Made by a program: the position numbers and the translations under genes
NCBI GenBank assembly: GCA_027475525.1
Contig: JAMWFC010000058.1
Coordinates: forward strand, 767,270 to 831,269
DNA length: 64,000 nucleotides
Origin: Macrolepiota albuminosa
Lineage: Eukaryota; Basidiomycota; Agaricomycetes; Agaricales; Agaricaceae
Direction of reading: 5' to 3'
Notes under the pieces: model-generated
Told to the model about the DNA's origin: nothing
What the model saw: the letters and a program-made list of their open reading frames with translations, nothing else
Database searches by the model: none
Part shown: positions 47,223-59,220 of the stretch, piece after piece
Layout: every line of letters starts with the position of its first letter
Position numbering within the stretch: position 1 is the stretch's first letter

Positions 47223-48406
47223 CTAGTGCCACATCTCTCCAACTTGGCAATCGTCCATCGATGGCCATGCCTGCACAGAAAGAAGGGCATCGTAATCCGC
47301 AATCCCCCCTGCGCCATTAGCCATGGCTAAACTCAGCGCTGCGATTGCCTTTTCTGTCCGAGATGTAGATGTCGTTGGACTGGAAAACGGTGAAACAGAC
47401 GGTAAAATTAAGGGAGTGTCAAGAGGCTCATGCGTCAATTCTTGGTGGCCTGGCAAAGTACGTGACGAGGGTAGCGTGCGCAGGGGTGCTGAATGGTTGA
47501 TATGCGAGTCTGTACTACAGGGAGGTTGGCACTGATCATTATAAGGCTGTTCTGACGGGCTTGATTGATGTACTGCGTATGACGGTGAGAATATTCGGGT
47601 AGCTGAAGCTGGTTTTCGATATTCTCTTCGATCCGTGTTTTTGATGTCAAGACACATAGACCGTTTTTGAGCCCCGGGACTCCCTGGTAGTGATATCCGA
47701 GGTAGCTCTCCCGCATAAATTTGGACATCGTCGTCTTCCTCCTCCTGATCATTGTCTGAACTGGAGTGGATCTGCTTTGGCTTCTGAGATGAGGCGGCGA
47801 TGGACGACCGTTTCCGACCTCTTTTGTGAGCCTCCTTGGCTTTATGGTAGGCATCTGTCCTCGACCTAGAGTGCTCATAGTCTCGCATGCGTCGGACAAA
47901 GCCTTCGCCGTTTTCTGCAACACTACGATGCAGCTCCCAAAAAGCGTTGGAGCGGAGGTGCGAAAGGTCGCGCTCGTCGTCGATGTCTAGATCCATTGAA
48001 CGACTATCTATAAAATGATCCGAGCGGCACCTTGATTTAGTATCACGATCTCTCCGTGACATTAGCTGGAAGTCGGAAGCTTTCGTAGCAAAAAAGCTGA
48101 ACGGTGCTGTGGCGTTGTATCTGTCACCAAAAACAAAAGAAGGTATCTGCTGAACGATAAGTCAGCCCAAACCTCCGCATAATACTGTGTATTGCTAACG
48201 GGCATATCCTGGCGTCTTCGCTTGCTCCTTGCTCCGATATCCACTTCCCACTTTTGAGATGAAGACGCGTCTTTCGCCAAACTATGGATAGGAGAGGATC
48301 TTTTGACTGCAACTCGCCATGACTTTTCTCGAGCACGAGCACTTAGAGAGGAGGGAGATGCAGAGTGAGAGCGGCGACGATGATTTTGGTGTCTGAGAGC
48401 CGACAT
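47223..48406 (-). CDS. Unknown Arg/Ser-rich basidiomycete protein
   Basis: I do not recognise this protein. From the ATG at 48406 the first exon is basic and Ser/Arg-rich (MSALRHQNHRRRSHSASPSS), followed by DMPVSNTQYYAEVWADLSF. The second coding part has SMDLDIDDERDLSHLRSNAF and ELHRSVAENGEGFVRRMRDY, then EHSRSRTDAYHKAKEAHKRG, an alpha-helical charged block with a KRGRKRSS nuclear-signal-like cluster. An acidic run (DNDQEEEDDDVQIYAGELPR), a Ser/Pro-rich stretch and the conserved-looking end EKAIAALSLAMANGAGGIAD and YDALLSVQAW follow. The splice between the two parts lies near 48120-48060. A nuclear protein is likely from composition; no function can be assigned. Confidence 0.6.
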
Positions 48407-48629
48407 GGGCGAGTTATAGAAAGGAATTGCAAGCTCTATCACCCAAACGCGTGAAAAGAGAGATCGCCTTATGTAAGGAATATAATACTGGATTTTCCAC
48501 AAAATGTAGTGACATTTAGTTCTGCCAGGAACTAAAGAGCTGTCAATTGCTTTCTCAGTATCGATTTTTATTCTGTGTCATTCTACACCTAGACTGGTAT
48601 ATACTTGGCCTTGAGATAGTCTTAACAGT

Positions 48630-48786
48630 TCTGTTTCTATGACGCCACAATGCTTCAACCCAAAACCTTGTTTTGCCTTAGTTTGCCTGATCGATATCTT
48701 AAGTGATCTGTTTCTATGACGCCACAATGCTTCAACCCAAAACCTTGTTTTGCCTTAGTTTGCCTGATCGATATCTTAAGTGATCT
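48630..48786. repeat. Perfect 77-base tandem duplication (no. 10 of 12)
   Basis: Bases 48630-48706 are repeated exactly at 48707-48783, with three more matching bases. It is non-coding. Confidence 0.97.
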
Positions 48787-49090
48787 AACCCTCAACCATA
48801 GAATTTTCATTCAGAGTGATGAGCTATGGGCATGCCTTTAGCCTGAAACTTAGCTAATTTGGGGTTTCACCCCGAATCCTCCCCCAACTTAATATGGCAC
48901 CAATCCATGAAAAAACTCCAGTCGCCAGACCTGTTTGTCTCAAGAAAAGTTACTACACTGTAGTCCATCTGATGATCTCTAATCAAAGGAACACATCCAA
49001 TGTAGATAATAACCTTCTGCAGGCTAATGATGAATGAGTCTGGTCAAGAGCAGGACCCTGGAGTAATGGTTGAATGAAGAGGGCACATGG

Positions 49091-49244
49091 ACAAATATGG
49101 ACAACTCCACATCTCGAGCTCTTTGCATGGACAATATATCCGTCACATATTCATAGTACAAAGGTGTACAAATATGGACAACTCCACATCTCGAGCTCTT
49201 TGCATGGACAATATATCCGTCACATATTCATAGTACAAAGGTGT
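49091..49244. repeat. Perfect 77-base tandem duplication (no. 11 of 12)
   Basis: Bases 49091-49167 are repeated exactly at 49168-49244. It is non-coding, about 200 bases upstream of the cyclin H start. Confidence 0.97.
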
Positions 49245-49444
49245 GAAGTAGCTGGTCTCGAAGAAAACATGTCGTAGCTGCAAAAAGGATAGGACAATCT
49301 AAGGTTGAATAAATTTAAAGTTAATGGATGATATTTAGCAAGAACTTAAGACTCCGACGATGTGGGTTCGGAAACAGGCCCTCCCAGGATCTTGGATGGC
49401 AATTAGTACACAACACTTCCCTCGTTTGTCTCAACTTCCATACG

Positions 49445-50670
49445 ATGTCCCATGAACCGCCATCTATTTCTGCCACAGAGGTACAGAAGCGACCGCTCTA
49501 TGAATTGAGCACCCAGTTCAGAAACTGGAGATTTTCACCCGAGCACCTCGTCCATCTTCGCTTTTCTTTGAACGCAGCTGCTGTCAGTGCAATCCGTCAT
49601 ACACTGGAGAGTGAGAAGGTATATCTTTCGGTACTACTACCTATTTCGAATTATGTGATCATTCTTAGCCAGGCTCGTCCGAGGTAGTATCTTTCCTGAC
49701 AGCGGATGAGGAACTGCTTCTGGTCAAGTTGTATATTACTAAAATAACCCAGCTCTGCGGACACTTCAGATTTCCAGAGGAAGTCGAGGCAACTGCAATC
49801 AGCTACTTGAAACGATTCTATTTGAAGAACACCGTCATGGATTGGCATCCTAAAAATGTTATGTGCGTCTATTGTGAGGAAGTGAGTGGGGTGGATGAGT
49901 TAAACACAATTACTCCTTCGCAGGTTGACCGCTTTATTTCTTGCTACTAAAACAACGAATAATCCGATTTCGCTGGAGACATACACAAATCATATACCTA
50001 GAACTGCGCCGTCAGATGTCCTCAATCTCGAATTTCTCGTTGCGCAGAGCTTGGGATTCGAATTTGCTGTCTGGCATGCTCATCGAGCTTTGTGGGGCAT
50101 CATCCTGGACATGCAGGTTTGATATCTTTCCTCCGCTCATACAATTAATTACTCACTTGATCTGTCAAGAACTATCTAGGTTCTCTACCAGATCATAGGT
50201 CTCTTTATGAATCTGCGTTGACACATGTTCGCGCGTCTCGACTCACTGATGCAGAACTAATTTATTCGCCCTCACAAATCGCCCTGGCCGCATTTGCCCT
50301 GGCTGCGCCTGATCTCGCCATCCAATGGGCGAATTCAAAACTTCGAACCGATCCGACTGCGCCAGCGGTCACAATTGATACCCTCTTCCACCAAATCGAT
50401 CTCCTGAAATCTCTGATAACTTCTGTTGGACACCCTCCAGATATCGAAGCAGTCCGTGAAGTTGATCGAAGACTCAAGTTGTGTAAAAATCCAGAAAAAA
50501 TAGTAGGGAGTGTTTCGTATCTCGCGAAAAAAGCTGAAGAAGAGAAAAAAGCGGAGGAAAAGAGGAATAAGAAAGCGAACGAAGCGGCGACGGAAGGCAA
50601 AGATCCTTTTCATCAGGGAACTGTAAAAACCGTGCTCGGTTTAGTGGATTATGACGACGACGACGATTGA
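49445..50670 (+). CDS. CCL1: Cyclin H homologue of the TFIIH kinase module
   Basis: This is the cyclin partner of the CDK7/Kin28 kinase, which phosphorylates the RNA polymerase II CTD as part of TFIIH and can act as a CDK-activating kinase. From MSHEPPSISATEVQKRPLYE the N-terminal helix reads STQFRNWRFSPEHLVHLR. The first cyclin box has FLTADEELLLVKLYITKITQ, CGHFRFPEEVEATAISYLKR, FYLKNTVMDWHPKNVMLTAL (spliced) and FLATKTTNN. Then come LEFLVAQSLGFEFAVWHAHR and ALWGIILDMQ, and the second box has RLTDAELIYSPSQIALAAFA. The C-terminus is a charged helix (KKAEEEKKAEEKRNKKANEA) and an acidic end. Length near 380 residues fits fungal cyclin H. Four introns were traced and the frame is intact. Confidence 0.93.
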
Positions 50671-51097
50671 GATGTACATAGCAGTCTACCTATATACTTT
50701 GAGGTAAAGATTACAACAACGAAATTTCCGAGATGTTTCCTGGTAAGCTATAAGCTGATTATATCATCGATCCATTATAAGAGGCATCGCTGAAGGAAAG
50801 ATAGGAGATATTCTTGTTGGCTGCATTTTGACCTCCTCTGATAATTGCCACGCGGCTATCAGGAAGGCTTCGAATGAGCCGAAGTTGACGACAATGGACA
50901 AAAGCGAAGGACCCCAGAGACGTTGAGGTGAAAAGGGTGGCGGATTTGATATGGGCACAATTGTGAAGAGATCGAGTACGGGGAACAAAGAAATAACGAT
51001 CTCTTTCGCAGTCTGGAATACACGTACTAAAATGGGCATGGGAATTCAGGAGGTGTCGAGAACGACATGTGGATTCAGAAACCTGGCGCTCAAATGA
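50671..51097. other. Convergent spacer between CCL1 and the DUF1764 gene
   Basis: About 430 bases. A minus-strand open frame at 51039-50764 is hydrophobic but has no family resemblance and lies in the 3' flank of the DUF1764 gene. Confidence 0.5.
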
Positions 51098-51643
51098 TTA
51101 GACTGAGTACCTAGTATACGGACAAGGATGATACTCACAACAGTCACAATCAAAGGGACATAATGGAGTGTCTGAATCCAGACGTAAAAGGCGAGAAAAA
51201 AAGATGAGTGTTGTGCTTACCACCCCCCTCTTCATGTATACCGAGCTCTTCTTCTTTGTATATTGACCATCCTTCCTCTGTTGTCCTACCTGGTACAAGT
51301 CAGATCTAAAACAATAAATGAACGAAGAGCACTAACGAGACCCCGACCCTCGAGAATCACAAAATTTCGCGTCATCAGCCAGAGCCATTTTCATTGCCTT
51401 GGGAGGTCTTGACTTGCTCTCAACTTTCAATTTTTTGGCTTTGGTGACACTATTCGAAGTATCAATGACGGTCTTCGGAGACGGTTTGCATTGAGTAGAT
51501 TGTTCTGGGGTTGGTTCGTCCCGTTTGCGTTTCGTGCTCTTCTTGTTCTTTGTTTTGTCTTTGGAAGAAGTGCATGTTGTTTGAATGGGCTGGTTGGTGG
51601 AGTCTTCACCCTTCAAGGCAAAGATATCATCGATTTCTGACAT
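51098..51643 (-). CDS. DUF1764-family small basic protein
   Basis: This small conserved eukaryotic protein has no well-defined function. From MSEIDDIFALKGEDS the N-terminal part is Lys-rich and disordered (KNKKSTKRKRDEP). The family block starts at KMALADDAKFCDSRGS and continues after an intron with RTTEEGWSIYKEEELGIHEE, then across a second intron to GGDTPLCPFDCDCC, the cysteine-rich signature that normally closes the protein. In the sequence the frame continues for about 12 more codons to 51098, whereas relatives usually end right after DCDCC plus one residue, so a last intron or a longer tail is possible. The gene diverges from SWI1. Confidence 0.85.
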
Positions 51644-51920
51644 TGGTGGTCGTATCCACAAAATTTTTTTTAAGTCCGTCACGTATCCTGTGACGTATGT
51701 CACTGTCACGTTGAAGTTACATGCGTAACCTCGGGTGTGTTCTTCGGAGCATAAGGATTTGCTTTGTTAGTTCTGTTGTTGCGAGTTCATAATATAGAAA
51801 TTAATGGGAGCAGTATTTTGTAGGGCGAACATTGGATACTGAATATTGAGCACTCGGAGAAGCCTTGAGTTTCATTGAAGTCCGAATTTGGCAGAAGTGT
51901 GAAACGCAAGGTTAACCACA

Positions 51921-52074
51921 GTCCCACACTGATTGCCACCAGCGACGCCACAGGTCATCTTATGCTGTGAATAGTCATTTCCTGTCCATTTCTGGCTGTC
52001 CCACACTGATTGCCACCAGCGACGCCACAGGTCATCTTATGCTGTGAATAGTCATTTCCTGTCCATTTCTGGCT
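51921..52074. repeat. Perfect 77-base tandem duplication (no. 12 of 12)
   Basis: Bases 51921-51997 are repeated exactly at 51998-52074, in the leader or first intron of SWI1, 20 bases before a likely splice acceptor. Confidence 0.97.
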
Positions 52075-52094
52075 CATAGTGATTTTCGTTCCAG

Positions 52095-55035
52095 GCCCCA
52101 GAACGGACAGCTCGGCCAAACACACCCTCAACCTGATTTGCCGTCGTTTATGGCGCCTAACCCAACGTTTGATGCGTCGTCGTATTTCAACAACATGGAT
52201 CCCACCCAGGCCGCCAAACAAATGGCTGCCCTTTCCGCTGCAAGTCAAGCGAGAATAGCCAATACTCGCCCCATGCCTTTTGTCAGTCCACAAAGCGGAA
52301 CAAACTCGGCACCATTGCTCGGAGGAACTAATCTCCCTGGTTATATGTCGTCGAACTACGACCTTTCTTCCGGTTCATCTTCACAGCAAACTGCATTTCA
52401 GATGCCGAACAACCATCCGCCATCAACATCTCCCTCTCTCGTTGACCCCATGTCCCAGTCTCTCCCTCGGACAATGCCCCCTTCAAACGGGACTAGTTTC
52501 GTGCAGCGCAGACAAGGCTTCCTGAACGCCCTCGCCAATGTCATGGCCTCGATGGGTACCCCATTACCACCTGCACTCACAGGGTTTCCCTCACCAAACT
52601 TTGACCCCAGTTCGTCGAAGTGGAAGAATTTGGAACTTTCGTCAGAGATAGGTACCATTCGAATTGCAGGAAGAGATGTCGGGCTTTTCCAACTTTGGGG
52701 AGCTGTAATTCAAAGCGGAGGAGGGCAAGCAGTACGACAACTACTTTGATACACTGATGTCTTGTTCACTTATTGTAAATCCACAGGTTTCACTCAACAA
52801 TGGCTGGAGCGCAATTCTTCCTCAGTTTGATCTTCCAGAACAAATACCTCAACGAGGTCCGAACGTAGGAACTATTCCGGTCGCTCAGATGATTGCGTCA
52901 TTGTACATGACTATGATTTACCCCTTCGAACAATATTATAAAAACAACTTGCAAGATCAACAGAAGAGGGCTCGGCAGGCAAGTAGTCAAGGGTCTGTGG
53001 ATCTTCTAGGATCCAATCGACTTCCAAGTGGCTTGGCTTCAGCGCAAATACAAAGGGGTCCGTCAACGCAACCAACTTCGGTGTCAGTAGATGGCTCTTC
53101 GTCTTTCACACCGTCTGCAGTACAAAGACCAGAGTCAGCTCCACCAACTGAGGCCACTCCAGACACCTCGCATGCACATCTCGCCGGTGTACTCAATGAT
53201 TCGCAATCAAACAATAATCTGTCTGATGGTAATGTCCTTGACCAGGAAATCCAGGGGATAAAAAGGAAGATTGGATATGATGATCGAGATGGGAAGAGAG
53301 CAAAACAGAAAATTGGTAAGTCCTCTAGCTCTTGAGATACAAATTGTCTCTTATCTGGCGCAGGGTCGGAACCTCCTTCTGAGAACTCGACTGCTGTATG
53401 CATTTAATTTGGGTTTTGATTCTTTTACTAACGTTCCCTTCCCCGTGTCAGTCGGCTATTCCTCCGGCGGTTGATCGGAGTTCATCTGCCACGATGTCTG
53501 GCGTAATCCCACCAGTACCTGCAACAATGCAAGCACCATCACGACCCCGTCAACAGCCATCTCGTCGAAAAATTGAATATGTTCCTCTTGCCCGCGAAGT
53601 TGATACCTATGGGGGTCGAGACTTAAACCTACTCGAGAACGAGCCGGCAACCCTCCCTCAGCGCCGTCCAATACGAGATGTCAGCGAGTGGGGTACGGTT
53701 GATATTGAAGCACTTACAATGTCAATCCGCTCAAGGCTGGCTACGGAGTTATCGTACGCATTAACCACTTTGACTTTACTATCAACGATGCGTGGGGCAA
53801 CGCCTGGCTCAGGATTCCCACTCATTCAAGCTCCCGAACTTTTCGATGAGGTGCTAGACCTTCTTGAGGAACAAGCATTTGCTGGGTCCGAGGACTCTAA
53901 TGTGGATTTGTCTCATACTAATCCGGAGATCATAACTCACCGCGAACTTTATAACCTGGTATGCGAATCAGAAAATCAGCCCTTCGCTATCCTCGTGCCC
54001 AATCAGGGCTCAAAGGATTCAAAACTTGGACCTCTCCAAAGGCCTGGAGACATTGTACTGGCTATAACAAACATCATCCGGAATCTATCAACTGTACATG
54101 ACAACTTTGACTTTTTATCTCGTCACACGAGGCTCATCGACCTGATGCTCCGCTTGTGTACTGTCACACGTGATGCACATGGGACGTTATCACCTGCTTC
54201 CTCCGTGCTTTCCCTCGGCGATTTAATTCGTGTTCGTCGTGACGTATTGTATACCCTTTCTACTGCGGCTCCAAATATCCAACTGTCTACCTCTTCCCCT
54301 CGCATCAACTTCAGGATGGCAACGAGATCTTTCCACCTAATTTCGTCGTATCTAATAGACCCAGTCGAAGCTGTGCCACCTATGGCATTGGTTCAACTCG
54401 TTGGAATCCCGCCCAGCGGAAACCCGAAACCACCGGGTTTGGCCGATACGGCTCTTGAAGTTTTTAGTCGTTTAAGTCAGCTGGACTTAAATAGACAGAT
54501 CTATTCCAAACATATCCACCAGGGTTCGCTTCTGAGCCTTTTCGAGGCTCTCGTCCATAGGTTACCCGTGGTTGATGCCGATTTTCAAATGATGGTTCGG
54601 GAATCGTGGTTAAGTTACTTGGAGAAAATTGTGATCGTGATTTATTCCCTCGCTTTTCTCGCTCCACCAGAACTGAAGCGGAAACTGAAAACAAACCGTT
54701 CTTTGGGATTTAGGCCAGTCATGTGGCGTCTCATCCAGAAATTGTTGATGAATCATGAAATGCGAGGTCATTTCGCTATATGTTCGAAACGGGCTGTGGA
54801 AGCGATGAAGGTATTGGACGACGCCGAGGACTGTTTCGACACCTCGAAACCGACAGCACCCATAATGTCATTCGGAATGGGTTACGGAGAAATTGGTGAC
54901 AACAGCTCTGAGAAAGGCACAGGTTTATTAGGCGGTCATCGAGCTGTAACTTGGGAGGTCTTGATGCTGCACGAGGTAGTCAAGGACGAGGTCTTCTTTG
55001 GCGAGCTGGAGAGCCTGTCGCGTGTGGAATGCTGA
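52095..55035 (+). CDS. SWI1: SWI1/ARID1-type subunit of the SWI/SNF remodelling complex
   Basis: This is the ARID-bearing accessory subunit of SWI/SNF. An open frame begins at a likely acceptor (ttttcgttccag, ending 52094) with PQNGQLGQTHPQPDLPSF before the first in-frame ATG at 52150, so a small upstream exon is probably missing from this model. The N-terminus is Gln/Ser/Pro-rich. The ARID runs RRQGFLNALANVMASMGTPL, then IAGRDVGLFQLWGAVIQSGG, an intron, VSLNNGWSAILPQFDLPE and QMIASLYMTMIYPFEQYY. The long C-terminal exons carry IEYVPLAREVDTYGGRDLNL, RLATELSYALTTLTLLSTMR, PGDIVLAITNIIRNLSTVHD and GGHRAVTWEVLMLHEVVKDE, a helical repeat domain like that of fungal Swi1/ARID1. Two introns were traced. 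Confidence 0.88.
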
Positions 55036-56193
55036 CCATCCTGCAGTTTATGCTGTTCAAAGCCTCTATTTCTCCTATCCCTAATCCACGCTGACGCCTT
55101 GTATATCTAAAATGCGATGGGGAACTTCCGACTCTTAATTACCTGCTCACATTAGGTAAAGGGACAATCGCCGGTTTTCGCCACCCTGCCATAGCCCCTA
55201 CATGTCCTCTACAATTAGGCATGGAATTACTTAATTTCTACATCTAATTTGGTCTTGTTTGCTTTCTGAGTTTCAATCTAAGGTCAATGTTGTCCAGCTT
55301 TTATCAGGCAAAATCATTTCTTACATTGTATGAGATTTCATCTGATGTTCAGTAGTGTTATTCCATGGATAACATAGCCCGCTCTCATTTGGCTTTACTA
55401 TAGGATTATTGAAAGAATTGTTGCCTGTCAATAACTGACAGAAAAGATCTTGTTCCCAGAGGCCGGACTTGTAGGTGCTTTGATGTCAAGTGATGTTGAT
55501 GTGAATACAAACTTGGCTGATTTGACACCATTCCAGGTGATGATCAGACCTGAGTCAGGGTTGATAAAACCTTCATCAGCGAAGTTGGAGAATCTACCAT
55601 AGTGCTCTGTAGTATCTCCGGCCATATAGCCCCTGTAGTCTTTCTATGTCAGACCATAGTGAGCTATAGGGTTACCATCAGTTTTCTAGCTTCATCTTTT
55701 ACTTAGCTGATTCTTGCTGCAATAAACAATCACTTTCCCTTTGTTTAAAGGTTTTTTCCATCAAAAAATGCTGTCAGTTTTTGAGATTCATCTGTGGTGT
55801 CACAAGATTACTGCGCTGTATTCATCTGCTTGAAATTACTCAAATACGTAGATCCTTTGTCAACAATCACGCAAGAGGTTTCTGATATTTCACAAAAACT
55901 AGTCATGGATACATGAAAGAATGATGATACCTGAGCCAGTCTGGCCAAAGTGGTTTTCAATGCTTGGGTTTCCATGACTACATAACACATTCGATGGACA
56001 CTAGCACGATCTCAAAACCCATTGTGGTAGAAAAGTACACGGGACGCCACCCATGAGTGATCTAGGAATAATTAGTTATCATAGAAACATGATTCATAAC
56101 TTGAAGTCGGCCATACTATGTCATCAATCTCAGAAAGTTGAGGTTTTTTGCCAGCCAGCTAGTTGATATACTCTTCAGTGACACAAGTCATCA
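55036..56193. other. 1.2 kb spacer after SWI1
   Basis: This is AT-richer than the coding neighbours. A 65-codon minus-strand frame at 55625-55428 (begins MAGDTTEHYGRFSNFADEGF) reads like protein but has no recognised family and no clear promoter. Other frames are interrupted. The region may hold the 3' part of the neighbouring unknown gene or a decayed gene. Confidence 0.4.
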
Positions 56194-59136
56194 CTACCCG
56201 TTTGATCCCATTACCTGATTTAAAAGCGCCTTGCCAGGCTCTCTGAGCTCCTCTTTCAGGGCGAGAAAATATGTTTCGGTTGTTGAGCAATCTGCCGAAA
56301 TCAAGGAGTTTAGTTCTGCCTCAAAACTCATTGTCCAGGGAGATGACATGATAAAATCCGCTAAAACGTCAGTGATTTTCAAAATGATCCAAGGAATCAA
56401 TACATACTAGAGAAAGAGTCGATCTGAACCAGCTTGGTCAAGGCCATGCAAATACCAGGACAAACCAATAGTGCGAGTGCTCCTTCATCTTCTGCAAACC
56501 GACCGTGAAGTATGACCAAAAGGACGTTGCGCAAATGATCCCAAGCCTCTGCCAAGCACAACGAATCAATTCTTTGACTTCTGGTCATTAAGATCCTATG
56601 TGCGAATGCAGCTGCGTAAAGATAAACAGAGTGAGTCAAAGTTGCAACGCGCGATATGGACCAAGCGTACATGCTATGCTCAAGTCTGTGTATTTAGATC
56701 GTATAGCCAGGTCCCAAAATAACTCTTCTTCCACATCACTCAAAGTACCGGAGGTCGCAAAACAACTTGTAATCGATGCAAAGGTCAAAATGGCTGCTCC
56801 TAGAATGGAAATAATCCTGTCGTCGCGACCTTTTACCAGGAGATCCATCACCTTTGCAATTAGCGATAGCGAAGACGGGATCGAGATAAAACCGTCGAGG
56901 TCGCCATGCCATAACAACGCCAGAAAGCACACGGTACACTTAATATCAAGGCAAGTCAAAGTGACATCCGAGTCAGACAGATTGTCGTCCAAGAGGTCAA
57001 CTTTCCTAAGGGGGATCAACTAATGAACAGTGTTCGAAAGAAACATCAATTCACTCTATGAATCTGACAATATCTAATGGGCGTAAGAGTTCACGATGTC
57101 CGTAGAGTGTCAGATGCCTCACCTTCGTCAATTTTTTTTTCAACCTGTAGGTGCTTGTCTTCACAAAGAGCGCGGAACGACGAAGTTCTGATATCGGTAG
57201 GTAGCAATGAAAGAATTTCCAGGATCAAATCCTTAACTTCCATTTCGCTACACTCTATTTCACGTAGAAAGGGCCGAAATGAGCATCAAACACGTACTAT
57301 GTATATCTTCTGCTTTGCCGCAGAGCCAGCAGAATAAAGCTTGTAGAGGCCAACAAACTAATCGGGCAACCTGCTCATAGGACGCAGCCCGTCTGTCCGT
57401 GTGGCGATGAAGAAGTTGGATTGTCATTGAACACGTTTTCCTTAGTACAACGGCGATGTCGGCGGAAATGCCACAGGTCGCCTGTGTTTGGGCTACCCGC
57501 ACTACTTCGAGCATGAATCGATTAAAAACCTGCTGATAAACAACTTTTAGTCCTTATGAAGCTTCACACAATACGGTAGATATTTACAGTAATGATTGTG
57601 ACGAAAGGCGATTCTTCATCCAAACTGATAGAGTCTAAATCAAACAAGAAAACAGGCGGGCATTCGAGCAAGGAACTGGTACAGAATGGCGTATTTAGGT
57701 GGTATAACCATGTTATAGTCTGCCAACGTTATCAGTCGACTTTCTTAAGGGGAGACTTTGAAGCGGATTACTAAATCGGTGATGCACTCGACGTTTGCAA
57801 GTCTCTGATCACTCCACGTTGACCAGGACCAGGGAACCAGGTTTCCCCATCTGACTAGGACAGTTTGTGCCGCATCTAGAATCACGCAAGGTTGTGCCAT
57901 CAGACCACACAGAATCGTACCACGGTAAAACGTGATTTGTAAGACGTCTAACAGACAGCTCATGCTCTGGATTCTCGCTAGTGGCCGATAGGTTTGTGAT
58001 AGGTCGCGTTTCTGAGCTGTATGACCAGCCTAAACGCAACGGGATAACAAAGCAGGTCAAACGGGGCAAATTCAAATAGCTCACAGAGATGATGACCATG
58101 AGCATTGCGAGACCTGTTCGTTCTTCGTCGTCATACTCTACCGCAGCGGAATTCACAAACAGTCCATTGATAGATTTATGTTCAGTATTACGGAGAATCG
58201 CAGAGATGACACGTTGTGGTTGAATACTGTCCAAAAGAATATCGTTCTTCAAGGTCACTGAGCTAAGAAATGGGTAGAGCATACCGCAAGTCCGCCCACT
58301 GCTTTTCGTCATTCAACTGCGGACTCATTATTAGAGCCGCAAATAACAGTCTGGTGGCGATACGTATCGCAGCTGGGGATGTCGTATCTGATCCAACAAC
58401 GTCGATAAGATTCTCCCATCTCTCTGATGTCAAATCAATTGGAATGAAGTAAAATGGTGCAGGTGCAAAAGATGGTACCTGGAAGTTGGGTGGCGGCATG
58501 GACGTCATCATCCTCTCGATGAGACTTCAACATGCTGGAATCATTGAGCGTCGAAAAATGAGGCACTAGGCCTCCAGCAACAAGAAAAATGAAAGTGGCT
58601 AATTTTGCTAAGACAATATCCACCCAACAAACGACTACGACAGTTGCGGATGCGTCAACTTGAGTGGCAGCGACTCGACAAGCATTTCGATGGAGGAAGA
58701 GGATAGACAAGAATCTAGCATTAGCTGATTTAGACTGGTTTAGGCGTTATTTTTCCTTTTGACTTTCAGTAGACTGACCAAGATGGGGAAAGAGGTAGAG
58801 AGCCACAGTCATGCACCACTCCCTAGAGGTAAGGAGGCAAACACCATTCAGGAAATGGAGTAAGGTATTGGCAGCGGCAAGTATAACTTCATGAAAGGTA
58901 GCATCCTAACCGATACTAGGAAACACTCATCTCAAATGATGCTGAGGACTACATACCCTTTCAACAGTAGCTAAATCGAAAAACTTGATTTGATCTATCG
59001 CGTGGAGGACTTTTGCGCACAAGTCTTCGTCACGAATATCACCATCCTTTGAAACGACCAAGTACCCGCATTGCTGACCAGCATCAGGTTCATGAGAGAT
59101 AGATTCAGACTCGGTCAAACTAACGTCGGTTAGCAT
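56194..59136 (-). CDS. Large multi-exon alpha-helical protein, unknown
   Basis: I do not recognise this protein. Many exons on the minus strand, each open between typical splice sites, encode mainly helical, leucine-rich sequence suggestive of an ARM/HEAT-like solenoid. The likely start is MLTDVSLTESESISHEPDAG at 59136. Further exons read DATFHEVILAAANTLLHFLN, FYFIPIDLTSERWENLIDVV, SDTTSPAAIRIATRLLFAAL, VTLKNDILLDSIQPQRVISA, EVKDLILEILSLLPTDIRTS, IISILGAAILTFASITSCFA and MSFEAELNSLISADCSTTET. The last traced exon ends at 56194. Exon joins between about 58700 and 58500 are uncertain, so this could be two genes. It lies just downstream of RPC37 on the same strand, with an 84-base gap. No enzyme motif is visible. 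Confidence 0.5.
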
Positions 59137-59220
59137 AGCGAGGAGTAGCAGCAGGAAAGAAAGAAAGCGATGAAACAAATTTCTCGTCCTTCGAAGAAAG
59201 TCAAAAGTGACATCTGTCCA

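Larger units (their letters stand above)
48407..49444. other. Divergent spacer upstream of cyclin H with two 77-base duplications
   Basis: About 1 kb between divergent genes. It contains two separate 77-base duplications (48630-48783 and 49091-49244), the closest pair in the window, and promoters of both flanking genes. No gene was recognised. Confidence 0.55.

Noticed and set aside
50764..51039. Minus-strand 91-codon hydrophobic open frame
   Set aside because: It sits in the 3' flank between two converging genes, lacks any family motif and shows no exon-like neighbours.
55428..55625. 65-codon minus-strand open frame starting MAGDTTEHYGRFSNF
   Set aside because: It reads smoothly but is short, isolated and unrecognised; kept only as a note in the spacer entry.
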